NCBI RefSeq assembly: GCF_008123425.1
Contig: NZ_VSSS01000037.1
Coordinates: forward strand, 1-64,000
Origin: Bradyrhizobium rifense
Lineage (GTDB): Bacteria; Pseudomonadota; Alphaproteobacteria; Rhizobiales; Xanthobacteraceae
Reading direction: 5' to 3'
Length of the DNA stretch: 64,000 bases
Shown here piece by piece: positions 8,354 through 17,473 of this stretch. Positions within the stretch are counted from its first letter, which is position 1. Each line of letters begins with the position of its first letter. The notes below the pieces were generated by a model. It did no database searches. It was not told the DNA's origin and worked only from the letters and a program-made list of their open reading frames with translations. The translations under genes and the position numbers were made by a program.

Positions 8354-9242
8354 GCTATTCCTGCCGGCCCGAAGGCTGCGGTCTTGAGCGTCGAGGATCG
8401 ATTTCGCCGATGGGTCCACCAAGAGCGGACCCGTCTTGCGCGATATCAATCCAGTGACCTCAGCCATCATTGAACAGGCGACATTCATGCTGGAGGTCTT
8501 CTTCAGTCGGTCATCCGAGCGAAACGAGGGCGTCCTCACCGAGCTCTGTGTTGGTCGCACGGTGTCGAGCCGGCCGAGCATCATTGCAGGGCGGCAGGGT
8601 TCTGAAGATGCAGAAAATCAACCTGTGTCAAGCCAAGGCGTTCGTGATGCGGATATGATTTTGCTGCCGACCGGCGCGGTGGTGCCACCAGCCCGAATTC
8701 GGCTGCTATGAGAGTACCTCGCGTGGGTCTTGCTATTCTCGCTCAAGGCTTGTTGCCCACTTGGAGACGCGTCTCGGGCAACTCGAGGGAAGGACGGCGG
8801 TTTGCCGAGAGACTGCTGGGCCGCAGTCCCGCGCACAAGATTGGCGCCAAGGTTTGCGAGGCACGCTCGAGCGGATGGGCGGGACCATGAGTGATGTCAT
8901 CCACGATGCCCTCAGTTGCCGGGCAATCAGGTCGATTCTGCCAGCTGCGCGTGTCGCGCTGAACCGCACTTCTTGCTGCCGGCTCAGGTTCGTTGCGTCA
9001 ACGACGGACTCGCGTGCAGCATCGGCGGCTTCCTCAACATCAATCATGGGCTCGCGGATCGCCATCTCAAGCATCCGTTTTGGGGTGCCGGGCGTTGATG
9101 TGGACGCATCGTCATCCCCGTCGGCTCATCCAATACGTGGTCGCAAGCCGCGCGGCGGTGCGGGAATCGACGGAGTTGATCGAGGATCATGATAGGGCGG
9201 TCCGTAACGCCGGGCGCTCGCGAAGCGCCGCACAGTTGAAGC
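8354..9242. other. Stretch without a supported gene between frxA and nifZ
   Basis: About 0.9 kb in which frames on both strands overlap without motifs (for example 8761-9192 plus, 8733-9074 minus). No NifA/sigma-54 promoter with correct spacing was found ahead of nifZ, so nifZ may depend on read-through from the nifB promoter. This could be the site of a lost gene. Confidence 0.4.
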
Positions 9243-9260
9243 ATGGAAAGAGACGGCAGC

Positions 9261-9578
9261 ATGAGCAACATCGCCCGTGATAGTGACATCTTCGAGTTGA
9301 CGGACGTGCCCTTCTTTGATTACGGCGATAAGGTGCGGGCCAACCGCACCATCCGAAACGACGGCACCTATGTGGGCAAGGAGATCGGTGAGGTTCTCGT
9401 CAAGAAAGGCGAGCTTGGCTATGTCGTTTCGATCGGTACGTTCCTGCAACAATTTTATATTTATGGGGTCGAGTTCCTCGCTTCAGGCTATCGCGTCGGC
9501 ATGAAACGCAAAGAGCTTGATCTAGTCACGCGAGGCAACAGAGGCGAGGAGCCTTGCTTGTCAGGAGGGGCACCCTGA
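9261..9578 (+). CDS. nifZ: NifZ family protein, first copy
   Basis: A 105-residue NifZ-domain protein; NifZ assists maturation of the MoFe protein P-clusters. The family pattern is visible: FDYGDKVRANRTIRNDGTY, then GELGYVVSIGTFLQQFYIYGVEFL. I prefer the ATG at 9261, which has GGAAAGAGA upstream, over the in-frame ATG at 9243. The TGA overlaps the next ATG (TGATG), and AGGAGGGG just inside the gene serves the second nifZ. In other diazotrophs the two NifZ halves can be one longer protein. Confidence 0.88.
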   Translation: MSNIARDSDIFELTDVPFFDYGDKVRANRTIRNDGTYVGKEIGEVLVKKGELGYVVSIGTFLQQFYIYGVEFLASGYRVGMKRKELDLVTRGNRGEEPCLSGGAP

Positions 9579-9832
9579 TGATCGAACCAAGGGTGCCAAA
9601 ATACAGCTCAGGCCAACGTGTCGAGGCGGCAATCGATCTGCTCAACGACGGTTCCTTTCCCGCCGCCTCGGCGGAAGAGTGTCTGGTCAGCGTCGGACAG
9701 ATTGGTGAGATCGTCCAGGTCGGTCTCCATACGGAAGCGAACCTACCCATCTATATGGTCGACTTCGGCAAGCAGTTGGTGGTTGGCTGCCTTGAGGCAG
9801 AGATCGCCGCAGTCCAGGATATCGCGCAATGA
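9578..9832 (+). CDS. nifZ: NifZ family protein, second copy
   Basis: An 84-residue protein equivalent to the other half of a longer NifZ: MIEPRVPKYSSGQRVEAAIDL, then NDGSFP, GQIGEIVQVG and LPIYMVDFG. It starts inside the stop of the upstream copy with an excellent AGGAGGGG seven bases before the ATG. The pair is therefore translated together as separate chains rather than fused. Its own stop overlaps the next gene by ATGA. Confidence 0.85.
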   Translation: MIEPRVPKYSSGQRVEAAIDLLNDGSFPAASAEECLVSVGQIGEIVQVGLHTEANLPIYMVDFGKQLVVGCLEAEIAAVQDIAQ

Positions 9833-10188
9833 ACGCCGCCATCATCAGGCGACATCATTGCGGATTGCCTGCGCATCCCAACGAGCTCGACCGATGGCGG
9901 ATCGTGCGCGCGCTGACGGGGCGCGAGCGCTACCGATTTGTCTCGCCAGAGGTGACAGCGGTTGCTGGCGGCTATCTTGTCGAGAGCCGGTGCTGCTCAG
10001 GCAATATCGATGCGGAGGGAGGCCTCGTCGACGTCGCGCTATTGCACCACGATAGGACTGGGGCGGCATGGCAGCTGTTCCGCAAAGATCACGGTAAGGG
10101 CGTCTGGGAGTGGCATTCGACCCATCAACGGCTTGGCTTGGCGACAGCGGTTCTGAGCGCCGACCCTGAACGTTTGTTCTGGCAATAA
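9829..10188 (+). CDS. Conserved nif-associated protein of unknown function (possibly DUF3024-like)
   Basis: A 119-residue protein translationally coupled to nifZ by an ATGA overlap. It contains HHCGLPAHPNELDRWRI near the start and ends GVWEWHSTHQRLGL then ADPERLFWQ. The ending, with a WxWH segment followed by a short ADPxxLFW tail, recalls DUF3024 proteins; this is from memory and uncertain. No signal peptide or membrane segment is visible. Coupling to nifZ suggests a part in nitrogenase assembly or protection, but no reaction can be assigned. Confidence 0.7.
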   Translation: MNAAIIRRHHCGLPAHPNELDRWRIVRALTGRERYRFVSPEVTAVAGGYLVESRCCSGNIDAEGGLVDVALLHHDRTGAAWQLFRKDHGKGVWEWHSTHQRLGLATAVLSADPERLFWQ

Positions 10189-10193
10189 GGATT

Positions 10194-10469
10194 ATGGAGA
10201 TGGTGCTCGCCGCAGGCGAATTGACGAACATCGAGCAGACGCTAGCCACTATTGATACAGCGTCTGAGCCCTGCCTCACGCTCCGGCAGACATTTCCACA
10301 TCTAGCCTGGATTTGTTGCGAGGCCTCTGACATGACGCAGAGTCCGTTCCGCCGCGTTGGACAGTTCGACTTGCATCTGCTCGACAGTGGCGGTCAGTGT
10401 GCACAGATTACGGATGATCCGCAGCGTGCCAACGGCATTGTGCTGGCCAAGCGCTCTGGCAACTCATGA
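10194..10469 (+). CDS. Small nif-linked protein (possibly DUF6129-like)
   Basis: A 91-residue frame beginning five bases after the previous stop. It carries TLRQTFPHLAWICCEASDM, FRRVGQFDLHLLD and QITDDPQRANGIVLAKR. A small family with the same FPHL-CDASDM-FDLHLLD-QITDDP order is found beside nif genes in other diazotrophs (DUF6129, from memory). It is probably the last gene of the nifZ transcript. Function unknown. Confidence 0.65.
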   Translation: MEMVLAAGELTNIEQTLATIDTASEPCLTLRQTFPHLAWICCEASDMTQSPFRRVGQFDLHLLDSGGQCAQITDDPQRANGIVLAKRSGNS

Positions 10470-11237
10470 TCAAGTAATCGCCTGCCGGTGCCAAGCTCAC
10501 CCCGGACGGCTAGGCCCGCGGCTTGTTTACCACGCGGTAGTGACCAGCCCAGGGAGATCACGACGCTCGTTCGTCGGGTCCATGAGACGGGGCAGGCGAT
10601 CGTTCCTCTGGCGGAATTGCCTGGGTATCTCAACGTTGCTAATTAGGTCAAGAATACTGCGGCAGATCAATTAGGACGGGCGAGCTGGGCTCGATCCACC
10701 GACGAGGATATGGTATCGCAAGATTTGCCTTTGCGAGAACTTTCACTTAAAGCCGCCTTCCTTTGGTAAATTGGACAAGACGTTTGTTCTTCGCGCGGCA
10801 ACGCCGTGCACTTGCCGTGGAGGCCGGTTGATGATGCGCGCGCAAGTGAGGCAGTGCGAGTGTCCCGGCCGATCCAGCGCTACTTAATGCTGGCGCCTAG
10901 TATCATTCTACGAAATGTCTTGGTGACTTGAAGTCGGAGCATTCAAGCAAGCAGCGATTGTCGAGTCGCTTTCGAAGACGGATCGAGCGTCCCTTCTCTG
11001 TGGCTTGCTTCCATGTTGAAGCCGGGTGACGTGCATGTCGAGAATCGGGTTTGTCACGCGGATAAAAATGGAGGGAGGACACATTCGCGTGTAGTTCCAG
11101 TTCTTATCGCGAAGAGAATAATCCGCCTGAATAGTTGCCGATGACCATTGATATGGTAATGGGAGGCAGTTGCGTCTTTCGCCAAAAAAAACGAGGCGCT
11201 ACAGACAAATTTGTAAAGCGAAATCGGAGAATATCAC
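10470..11237. other. Intergenic stretch with nothing clearly recognised
   Basis: About 770 bases that include AT-richer patches around 10700-10800 and 11070-11230. A TGGGAGGCAGTTGC near 11165 resembles a sigma-54 element but has the GG-GC distance one base short, so I do not call it. No long frame has coding character. Confidence 0.35.
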
Positions 11238-11411
11238 GTGGCAAAAGCCGTCAAGCGCAAAGAGTATAGTAAGGATGACGTCAAGCTGCTCAAAGCGCAC
11301 TCAAAGGCCCGCACTCCTGTAGCGAGGGTTTCAAAGCAGATGAAGCGATCCGAGGGGTCCCTACGACAGAAAGCACGTACCTTGGGGATTGGCTTGGGTC
11401 ACCAGCGCTGA
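11238..11411 (+). CDS. Small basic protein, possible helix-turn-helix/SANT-like fold
   Basis: A 57-residue protein starts at GTG, with CGGAGA about nine bases before it. It begins VAKAVKRKEYSKDDVKLLK, continues KARTPVARVSKQMKRSEGSLRQ and ends KARTLGIGLGHQR. The pattern (a basic first helix, then VARxxKRSEGSLRQKARxLGI) looks like a small Myb/SANT-type DNA-binding unit of the sort abundant in Bradyrhizobium. The fold assignment is inference. It lies alone between nif genes and IS debris. Confidence 0.65.
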   Translation: MAKAVKRKEYSKDDVKLLKAHSKARTPVARVSKQMKRSEGSLRQKARTLGIGLGHQR

Positions 11412-11725
11412 GATATGATTCAATTTTCGGAAATTGATCGGCGTGATCGTTCCGGCCAGGCGGCTTACGACCGCCGGGCCGGCTGATCGTTCCAGGTCTC
11501 TGCGTCCCCGAGGGTCAGCTCGCGCGGTGAACGAGCTGACCGGTCTGCCGATAGACCGCCCACTTGGCCTAGACCTCATCGGTTGTCATGGTTTCGATCA
11601 GCGACGGATATAGGCGCATCTGTGAATATAGATCCATCACCGGAAATGCGGTCCGCGAGCGTGCCGGCGGATCATCAGCTCGGCCGGCAGACGTCATTCG
11701 GCGCTGAGCTGTCTCTCGCTGCTAG
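11412..11725. other. Short intergenic stretch, nothing recognised
   Basis: About 310 bases before the IS5-family remnant. The minus frame at 11361-11579 overlaps the GTG-start gene and shows no motif. Confidence 0.35.
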
Positions 11726-12577
11726 CTAGGGTCTGTACCTAAATAGCGCCACGTGAGTCTCTTGCCTCCGTGTTCTTGATCCGGGGGCGAGAGAAAAGCG
11801 CGCGGGCTTGTTTTGGTTGAATGACAGGCAATGGGCTCGTATCGAACCTCATCGCCTCATCTGCCGACGGGACTGACGGGGCCGGATCGGGACGACGATC
11901 GGCGCATCATCAGCGGTATTGTTCACAAGCTGCAATCGGGTGCGCGATGACGTGATTGTCCGGGCTAATACGGTCCTTACACGATGATCTACAATCGCTT
12001 CAATCGCTGGGCCAAGCGCGAACGATGGTGCGCAATCTTTCAAGCACTGGCCAAACCTGGCGAAGATGCCGTCGTGCTGTCGCTCGACTCGACTTCGATT
12101 AAAGCTCATCGGTGTGCCTCCGGCGGAAAAGGGGGAGCACAATCAGGCAATCGGCCGCTCGCGGGGAGGCCGCACGACAAAAGTCCATGCGCTGAGCGAT
12201 CCGCTCTGCCGACCGGTCGTCCTGCATCTAACCCCAAGTCAGGATGCCGACATCGCTGCCGCGCCCGATGTTCTGGCGCTCGCACCGCCCATGAGCGCGC
12301 TTCTCGCAGACAAAGGGTACGACGGGGACAACCTTCGCGCCGAAATCGCTGGTCCCGGCGCCAAGCCCGTCATTCCCAATAAATCCAACCGTGTCGTCAT
12401 TCATCGTTTCAACAAACGCGCCTACGGAGGCCGAAATATCATCGAACGCTGATTTTTGTCGGCTCAAGGACTTCCGCCGCATCGCCACATGATACGACAA
12501 GCTCGTCCGGAATTTCTTGGCCGCTGTTCAGCTCGCCGCTCTCGTCGCATATTGGCTCAATTGAGTCTGTACCCTAG
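11726..12577 (+). mobile_element. IS5-family insertion sequence remnant
   Basis: The element encloses a broken transposase and is bordered by CTAGGGT at 11726-11732 and the inverse ACCCTAG at 12571-12577. The left border continues TCTGTACC and the right border is preceded by GAGTCTGT, so beyond those seven bases the ends do not match well as inverted repeats. The exact limits, and whether CTA is a target duplication, are uncertain. Confidence 0.6.
11835..12567 (+). pseudogene. IS5-family transposase, frameshifted
   Basis: A DDE transposase of the IS427-like subgroup in pieces. The first frame has HKLQSGARW, then MIYNRFNRWAKRERW and VVLSLDSTSIKAHR (first catalytic Asp). After GGKGG the frame changes and continues NQAIGRSRGGRTTKVHAL, LLADKGYDGDNLR (second Asp) and AYGGRNIIERCF (Glu). 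A stop after NIIER and a further shift separate the tail CRLKDFRRIATRYDKLVRNF. Some IS5 elements use programmed frameshifting, but several breaks point to decay. Confidence 0.8.
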
Positions 12578-12935
12578 TTTGCTGTAAGCGCGGCAGTGGA
12601 CCGTGAAATCCTCTTGCAGCAGTTGGCGGTAGTCCACCGCAAGTCTCCCAGGGCGCCGCGCGCATTGCCAAAAAGGAATTGCCTTCAATCCGGATCAAGT
12701 CCGTGGGGCAAGGTCCGGATGCGTCAGCTCCTCGATCCTTGTCCGCTTTCTAACAGCGGTGCACAAAGCTGTGAGATTCAAAACACCGTGCGCGGTTTGC
12801 GCATCGCGAACTGTTTCAAAACACAATCAGGCGCTTAGTGCGCGCGAGGAGCGCTGGCACGGCCCTTGCTGTATCTCGCCGTAGGGCAATAGGCGCCAAT
12901 CGGTGCGATGCTCAAATCCGAATGGAGAAAAGTGA
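12578..12935. other. Intergenic stretch, nothing recognised
   Basis: About 360 bases between the IS5 remnant and the DUF4189-like gene. The frame at 12596-12838 has no motif. GGAGAAAAGTGA just before 12936 is the ribosome-binding site of the next gene. Confidence 0.4.
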
Positions 12936-13310
12936 ATGCGTAAACTAATAATCAGCGTCCTCGCGCTGTTCATTTCAAACAATACCGCGTTCGCCGGCTC
13001 CGGGGCCATCGCATACTCCAAACCAGATCACGTGGTCGGTGTCTCGCACGGGTGTAGATCACAAAAGCACGCTAAACGGTGGGCCCTGCTCGACTGTCGC
13101 CGCAAGGGCGGCTCGGATTGCCAAATCGAAGCTTACGAAAGCAACGCTTGCGCCGCCGTTGCCATAGGCAATGGACGCCGGCTGGGACGTGGGTGGTGGT
13201 CCCACCCACTTGGTGAATTTGAAGAGGAGCTATCGCAACAAGGCGCGCTGGCCGGATGTAATGAGACCGGCAACGAGGACTGCAAGCTGCGGGCCTGGGT
13301 TTGCCACTAA
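12936..13310 (+). CDS. Secreted DUF4189-like protein
   Basis: A 124-residue protein with a clear signal peptide (MRKLIISVLALFISNNTAFAGS, cleavage after AFA near residue 20). The mature part has GAIAYS, a repeated A-W/C pattern (SQKHAKRWALLDCRRKGG, then CQIEAYESNACAAVAIGNG) and cysteines at regular places, ending in LRAWVCH. This resembles DUF4189, a family of small exported proteins of unknown role in alphaproteobacteria. GGAGAAAA precedes the ATG. It stands alone between mobile-element remnants, so its link to the symbiotic genes is unclear. Confidence 0.65.
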   Translation: MRKLIISVLALFISNNTAFAGSGAIAYSKPDHVVGVSHGCRSQKHAKRWALLDCRRKGGSDCQIEAYESNACAAVAIGNGRRLGRGWWSHPLGEFEEELSQQGALAGCNETGNEDCKLRAWVCH

Positions 13311-13463
13311 GGCCCTTCAGTAAGCCAAGGCCCTAAGGAAGGAGGTCAGGCGAACCCAAATTCGCAGCAGACATATCCAGCCGAACCCCGCGACTGAAGA
13401 GAGTTCTGTGCGTCAAGTTCAGTAAAATCGATCATGGGATCCGGCCGAGCCATCCCCTCGGAA

Positions 13464-13511
13464 CCGCCGTCGCTCGCCTCACCCAGAAGCGCAGCAGGCG
13501 AGCGACGGCGG
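13464..13511. repeat. Perfect 16-bp inverted repeat with 16-base loop
   Basis: Arms 13464-13479 and 13496-13511 (CCGCCGTCGCTCGCCT and its exact complement) can form a strong GC hairpin. No T-run follows on either strand, so it is not a classical intrinsic terminator. It sits about 40 bases from the IS256-family remnant. Confidence 0.7.
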
Positions 13512-13552
13512 CGGAGAGGGGTGGCGTCCATCCCTTTGGGGTCCGAGCATCG

Positions 13553-13805
13553 TCAGGCCGCCTGGCGTAACTCCTCCTTCTTGTGGTCCTTCAACAGATC
13601 CATGTTCAGCTAGCGACGGTCCTCGAGCCAAGGCTCATGGCGTTCGACGGTCAACGCACGGACGAGCCGTAGACAGCTCTCGCCATTGGGGAAGATACGC
13701 ACCACATAGGTGCGTCGCCTGATCCCTCGTTGAGCCGCTCCAGCATGTTGGTCGACTTCATGTGCTTGCGGTGTGCCAGCGGCAAGCGGAGGTGGGTGTC
13801 CGCCA
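13553..13805 (-). pseudogene. IS256-family transposase, C-terminal remnant
   Basis: The minus strand reads AHRKHMKSTNMLERLNE, then after a frameshift RRRTYVVRIFPNGESCLRLVRAL and HEPWLED, then an in-frame TAG where tyrosine is expected, then LNMDLLKDHKKEELRQAA and a TGA. This is the characteristic C-terminus of IS256-group mutator-type transposases. The catalytic N-terminal two-thirds are missing and the fragment abuts decayed trbK sequence, so the insertion was later deleted. Confidence 0.8.
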
Positions 13806-14047
13806 TCCATCGCCGTTCCGCGCCACAACCCGGCTCCGACGCTCCTGCTGTCTCCACGCCCGACGATCTCTCGGCCTATTAGCTGCACCGCTGCCGCGCG
13901 CTTGGCCCCCAGGATGCCGAAGATCCGCATTGCCAGGCGGTCTGGGAGGAGAACCGCGCGCGCTTCTTCGGCAGGCCGGTGCCGCGTGCCGCAACGGGCC
14001 GCGCCGGCCACACCGTCGACGACGAACGCTGCGGAGGGGAGATAACG
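13806..14047 (+). pseudogene. trbK: TrbK-alt-like remnant
   Basis: Directly before trbL is a decayed frame reading CRALGPQDAEDPHCQAVWEENRARFFGRPVP, in pieces here (LGPQDAEDPHC, WEENRARFFGRP) and needing frame changes to join. WEENRxRFFG is typical of the small TrbK-alt entry-exclusion-like protein that precedes trbL in rhizobial conjugation operons. The upstream part is cut by the IS256 remnant. Confidence 0.5.
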
Positions 14048-15350
14048 ATGAACAACGTCGGCGTCATCGACACCTTTCAACACCTTCACCACCTATATCG
14101 ATTCAGGCTTCGGCCTGATCCAAGGCGAGATCACTTCTTTCGCCTCGACGCTGATCGTCATCGACATCACCTTGGCCTGCCTGTTCTGGGCGTGTGCGCC
14201 GGCGCAGGCATCCTCCAGCGGCTGGTGAAGAAGGCGCTCTACATCGGATTATTCACCTTCAACACTCTCTCGGGCTTCATCTTCAATAGCTTCGCCGGGC
14301 TTGGCCTGAAGGCCGGCGGCTCCTCCATCTCGACAGCCGATTTCCCGCGGCCCGGCCGGCTCGCGTAGGTCGGTCTCGACCGCGGGCCACCCACTGCTGG
14401 ACGCCGCAAGCCAGATGATGGGCTTCACCAGCTTCTTTGCGAACTTCGTCCAGGTTGCGGTGCTGATGGTGTCCTGGCTCCTGGTCCTGATCGCTTATTC
14501 ATTCTGGCGGTGAAGCTATTCGTCACGTTGATCGAGTTCACTGACAACGCTCGTGGGCTTCATCCTCTTTCCCTTCGCCCTCTTCAACAAGACTGCCGTT
14601 CTCGCCGAGAAGGTGCTGGGCAATGTCGTCGCCTCCGTGAAGGTGATGGTGCTCGCTGTCATCGTCGGCATCGGCGCCGGACTGTCTCGCAGTTCACCAC
14701 CACCTATGGCGGCTGCCAGCCGACGATCGAGCAGACGTTCTGTCGTGCTCGCCGCACTCGCCATGCTCGGCCCCCGGCGCCGGGCATCGCTAACGGTCTG
14801 TTCTCTGGCGCGCCGCAGCTTGGCGCGGGCGCTGCTGTCGGAACTAGCCTCGCCGTCGCCGGCGCGGCGATGGCGGGCGGCGCTTCGCTCGCTCTCGCCG
14901 GAAGGGGAGCGTTGGCGGCCGCCGCGTTGGTGGTACGGCGATGGCGGGAGGCGTGTCCTCCCCCTACAGCCTCGCCTCGGCCGGTCGGTCCAGCGCAGGC
15001 CGCGTTTCGTCCGGCTTTAGCGGCGCGGGCCGTGCGGCGGCCAGCGTTGTCGCCGCACCCATCAGGCGCGCCGCCGAGCAAGCAACCGGGCAATGCAGGA
15101 GAGCTTCGCCTCAGGCGCCCGCGCCAGTTTCGCCAACACGGGTGGCTCCTCGACTATGGGAGTCGTTGAGGGTGGCGAGGCCGCAAGAGGGAGCCGCTTC
15201 CCAAGGAGCGAGCGAGGTTTGCCCGCCTGGGTCCAGCGCATGAAACGCAATGAGGCGGTTGTTCACGGCGCGCAGTCCGCCGCGCAAGCCCTCAAATCCG
15301 GCGATAGCCATGGCGGCGGCCACTCCGTCGACCTCTCGGGAGGAGAATAA
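14048..15350 (+). pseudogene. trbL: TrbL conjugal transfer protein, multiply frameshifted
   Basis: A polytopic inner-membrane component of the trb type IV secretion system, now broken. The ATG at 14048 opens MNNVGVIDTF. The next frames give FTTYIDSGFGLIQGEITSF, STLIVIDITLA, IFNSFAGLGLKAGGSSIST, MMGFTSFFANFVQ and FALFNKTAVLAEKVLGNVV. A long Gly/Ala-rich tail follows (GAPQLGAGAAVG, AGAAMAGGAS), in the order expected for TrbL. At least five frame changes are needed, so no functional protein is possible. Confidence 0.88.
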
Positions 15351-15353
15351 CGA

Positions 15354-16036
15354 ATGTCAGTCTTTCGGCGATCGTCGGCCGCTACGGCCGAACACCCGAA
15401 CCCGCAACTCCATACCAGCGCGCGGCGCAGGTTTGGAATGAGCGCATCGGCTCGGCCCGCGTGCAAGCCAAGAACTGGCAGCCGATGGCATTCGGTTCGC
15501 TGATCGTGGCTTGCGGCCTCGTCGGCGGGCTCGTCTGGCAGTCCGCGCACGGCACCGTCGTTCCCTAGGTGTACAGGTCGACGAGCTCGGCGAGGCGCAA
15601 GCTATGGCGCCGGCTGCGGCCGACTACAGGCCGAGCGGCCCGCAGATTGCCTGGTACCTCGCCCACTTCACCACGATGGTGCGCTCGCTTCCAGCCGATC
15701 CGATCATCGTGCAGCAGAAGTGGCCGCAGGCCTACGATTTCACGACCAGGGCGCGCGCATTGGCGCTGAACGACTACGCCCGCGCCAATGACCCCTCGCC
15801 AGTCTCGGCAAGGAGCAGGTCGCGATCGACGTCTCCAGCGTCATTCGCGCTTCGCCCGACAGCTTCCGCGTCGCCTGGGTCGAGCAGGGCTAATTGGCGC
15901 TCGCCGGCACCACACTTTGGGCTGCGATCCTTGCCATCGCGATTCAGCCTCCAACCGACGCCGATCGGCTGCGCAAGAATCCGCTCGGCATCTACGTCAA
16001 CGCCATCAACTGGTCGAAGGAGCTGGGACATGACCC
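15354..16036 (+). pseudogene. trbF: TrbF conjugal transfer protein, frameshifted
   Basis: The VirB8-like TrbF of the same operon. AGGAG stands before the ATG at 15354 (MSVFRRSS). After an early shift the frame reads GRYGRTPEPATPYQRAAQVW, ERIGSARVQAKNW and GSLIVACGLVGGLVWQSA (the single membrane helix). A TAG follows where Trp is expected after VVP. Then come DELGEAQAMAPAAADYRPS, QIAWYLAHFTTMVRSLPADP, EQVAIDVSSVIRASPDSFRVAWVEQ and LRKNPLGIYVNAINWSKEL. Order and content fit TrbF; the copy is inactive. Confidence 0.88.
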
Positions 16037-16400
16037 CCGCCGATTTCCGTAAGCGCCGGCGGTCCGGCTTCGCCTCTCTCAATCGTTCAGCAAAGCCGGA
16101 AAGACAGGGATCCGTGCTTCCGTAAATCCGCACTTACGGCTTTGCTGCTGCCCGTCGCGACGCACGGCGGCTGCGCGCGCACAATCTCATCCCCCGACAT
16201 CAACTACGATACCGCGGAGCCGGCGACGCTCACCGCCGATCCGCCGTCGCCCGTCAAGATCGTGGAATTGCCGAACCCCTGCCGCTATCAGGGCAGTTGA
16301 AACCGCTCGCCGCCGGCAAACGAATCCCGAAAGCTGCTGAATCGAAGGTTCTCGTCAAACAGGCCAACGCCGCAGCACGGGTGCAGCCGGTCCGCACCGG
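16030..16400 (+). pseudogene. trbG: TrbG conjugal transfer protein, 5' remnant
   Basis: The VirB9-like TrbG begins at an ATG (MTPADFRKRRR) overlapping the end of trbF. Further frames give the signal-peptide region and then INYDTAEPATLTADPPSPVK and IVELPNP, followed after shifts by LKPLAAGKRIP and QANAAARVQPVR, which is the normal N-terminal quarter. The rest is replaced by an IS5-family transposase fragment from about 16405. Confidence 0.8.
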
Positions 16401-16404
16401 CCAA

Positions 16405-16845
16405 ATCCTTCGAGGGCAATCCGTATGACGGCCACACGCTCGCAGCGACGGTCGATCAGGCGGTGGAGATTGGGGTATCGATCCGGACCGCATCTACGTC
16501 GACAAGGACTATCGCGGCCATGATTACGCCGGCTCGGGTTCGGTGATGATCGCCGGCAGCAAGCGCGGCCTGACCGCCACCATGAAGCGGGAGATGAAGC
16601 GACGATCGGCCATCGAGGCCACCATCGGTCACATGAAAACCGATGGGCGGCTGGACCGAAACTTCCTTCTCGGTCATGGTGGCGACGCGATCAATGCTCT
16701 GCTCGTGGCTGCCGGCCACAATCTGCTCCTCATCCTCGCCACACTTGGGCTTTGGCGTGCGCTCATCCTGTTCGCTATCGCTGCTTGCGCCGCCAAACCG
16801 GATACTTCCTCCCGTCGCCGCGGCACTGCCGCGTCAATGGCTTAG
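16405..16845 (+). pseudogene. IS5-family transposase, C-terminal remnant
   Basis: The frames read SFEGNPYDGHTLAATVDQAVE, then after a one-base shift GIDPDRIYVDKDYRGHDY, and from 16543 GSKRGLTATMKREMKRRSAIE, IGHMKTDGRLDRNFLLGHGG and INALLVAAGHNLLLIL. This is the DDE C-terminus of an IS5/IS1106-like transposase, with YVDKDYRGH and the RRSAIEATIGHMK glutamate region. The N-terminus is missing. It marks the left border of the segment that interrupts the trb operon. Confidence 0.8.
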
Positions 16846-17473
16846 CCATTGTTCAAGGGCGGACTACGTAAACCAGGGTTGCTAGCGTGGAACGGATGTC
16901 GTCCCACCTTGCGTTCTCATTGGCCTTCGTCGCGAGGCCGAGCCCAGCTCAAGACGTTCACGCAGCTAGCCCGATCGTGCGCGACGCCCGATAGTCAGCT
17001 GCGCAACGGAAATTCCTTTTCAAGGGATCGATACTCGTCGCCGAGGCCATTCCTCGATGACGATCGTGGAAAGTGCCAAGAGCGCCTGCAACGCCATGAA
17101 GCCGAAAAGTACGACTACGAGCAAAATCGGCGCCGGTGCAGGGTTTCGGCCTCAATGTCGGATACTCGACAGGTTCGCATACCTGCTTTCCGTTGCTTTG
17201 CTGCTGTGTTGCTCTGGCACGTTCGATGCAGAGGACCTCCCGAACGCAGCAGCGGATGTCTTCTATGATCAAACCGACGGGAAAATGCTGTCGCCGCACT
17301 CATGACCGTGTCCCCGCTGGTCGCCAAGCAGGCCGAAGGTCGGCCCATCACGGTCGAGGCGGGCAACTGAGCCCAATTGCAATGAGGGATAGGCTGGGAA
17401 AGCATGTCACTGATCACGCCGAGATCATCGAGGCGGGATTCTCGATACCAGTCACGCGGCACATGTCGCCGGC
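16846..17473. other. Intergenic stretch before the biosynthetic cassette
   Basis: About 630 bases with no supported gene. The frame at 17057-17305 contains one hydrophobic run (LLSVALLLCCSG) but no homology I recognise. A promoter for the cassette should lie here; no sigma-54 or other recognised site was found. Confidence 0.4.

Noticed and set aside
11155..11175. Sigma-54 promoter TGGGAGGCAGTTGC
   Set aside because: The distance between GG and GC is one base short of the required 10, and no TGT-N10-ACA site was found upstream.
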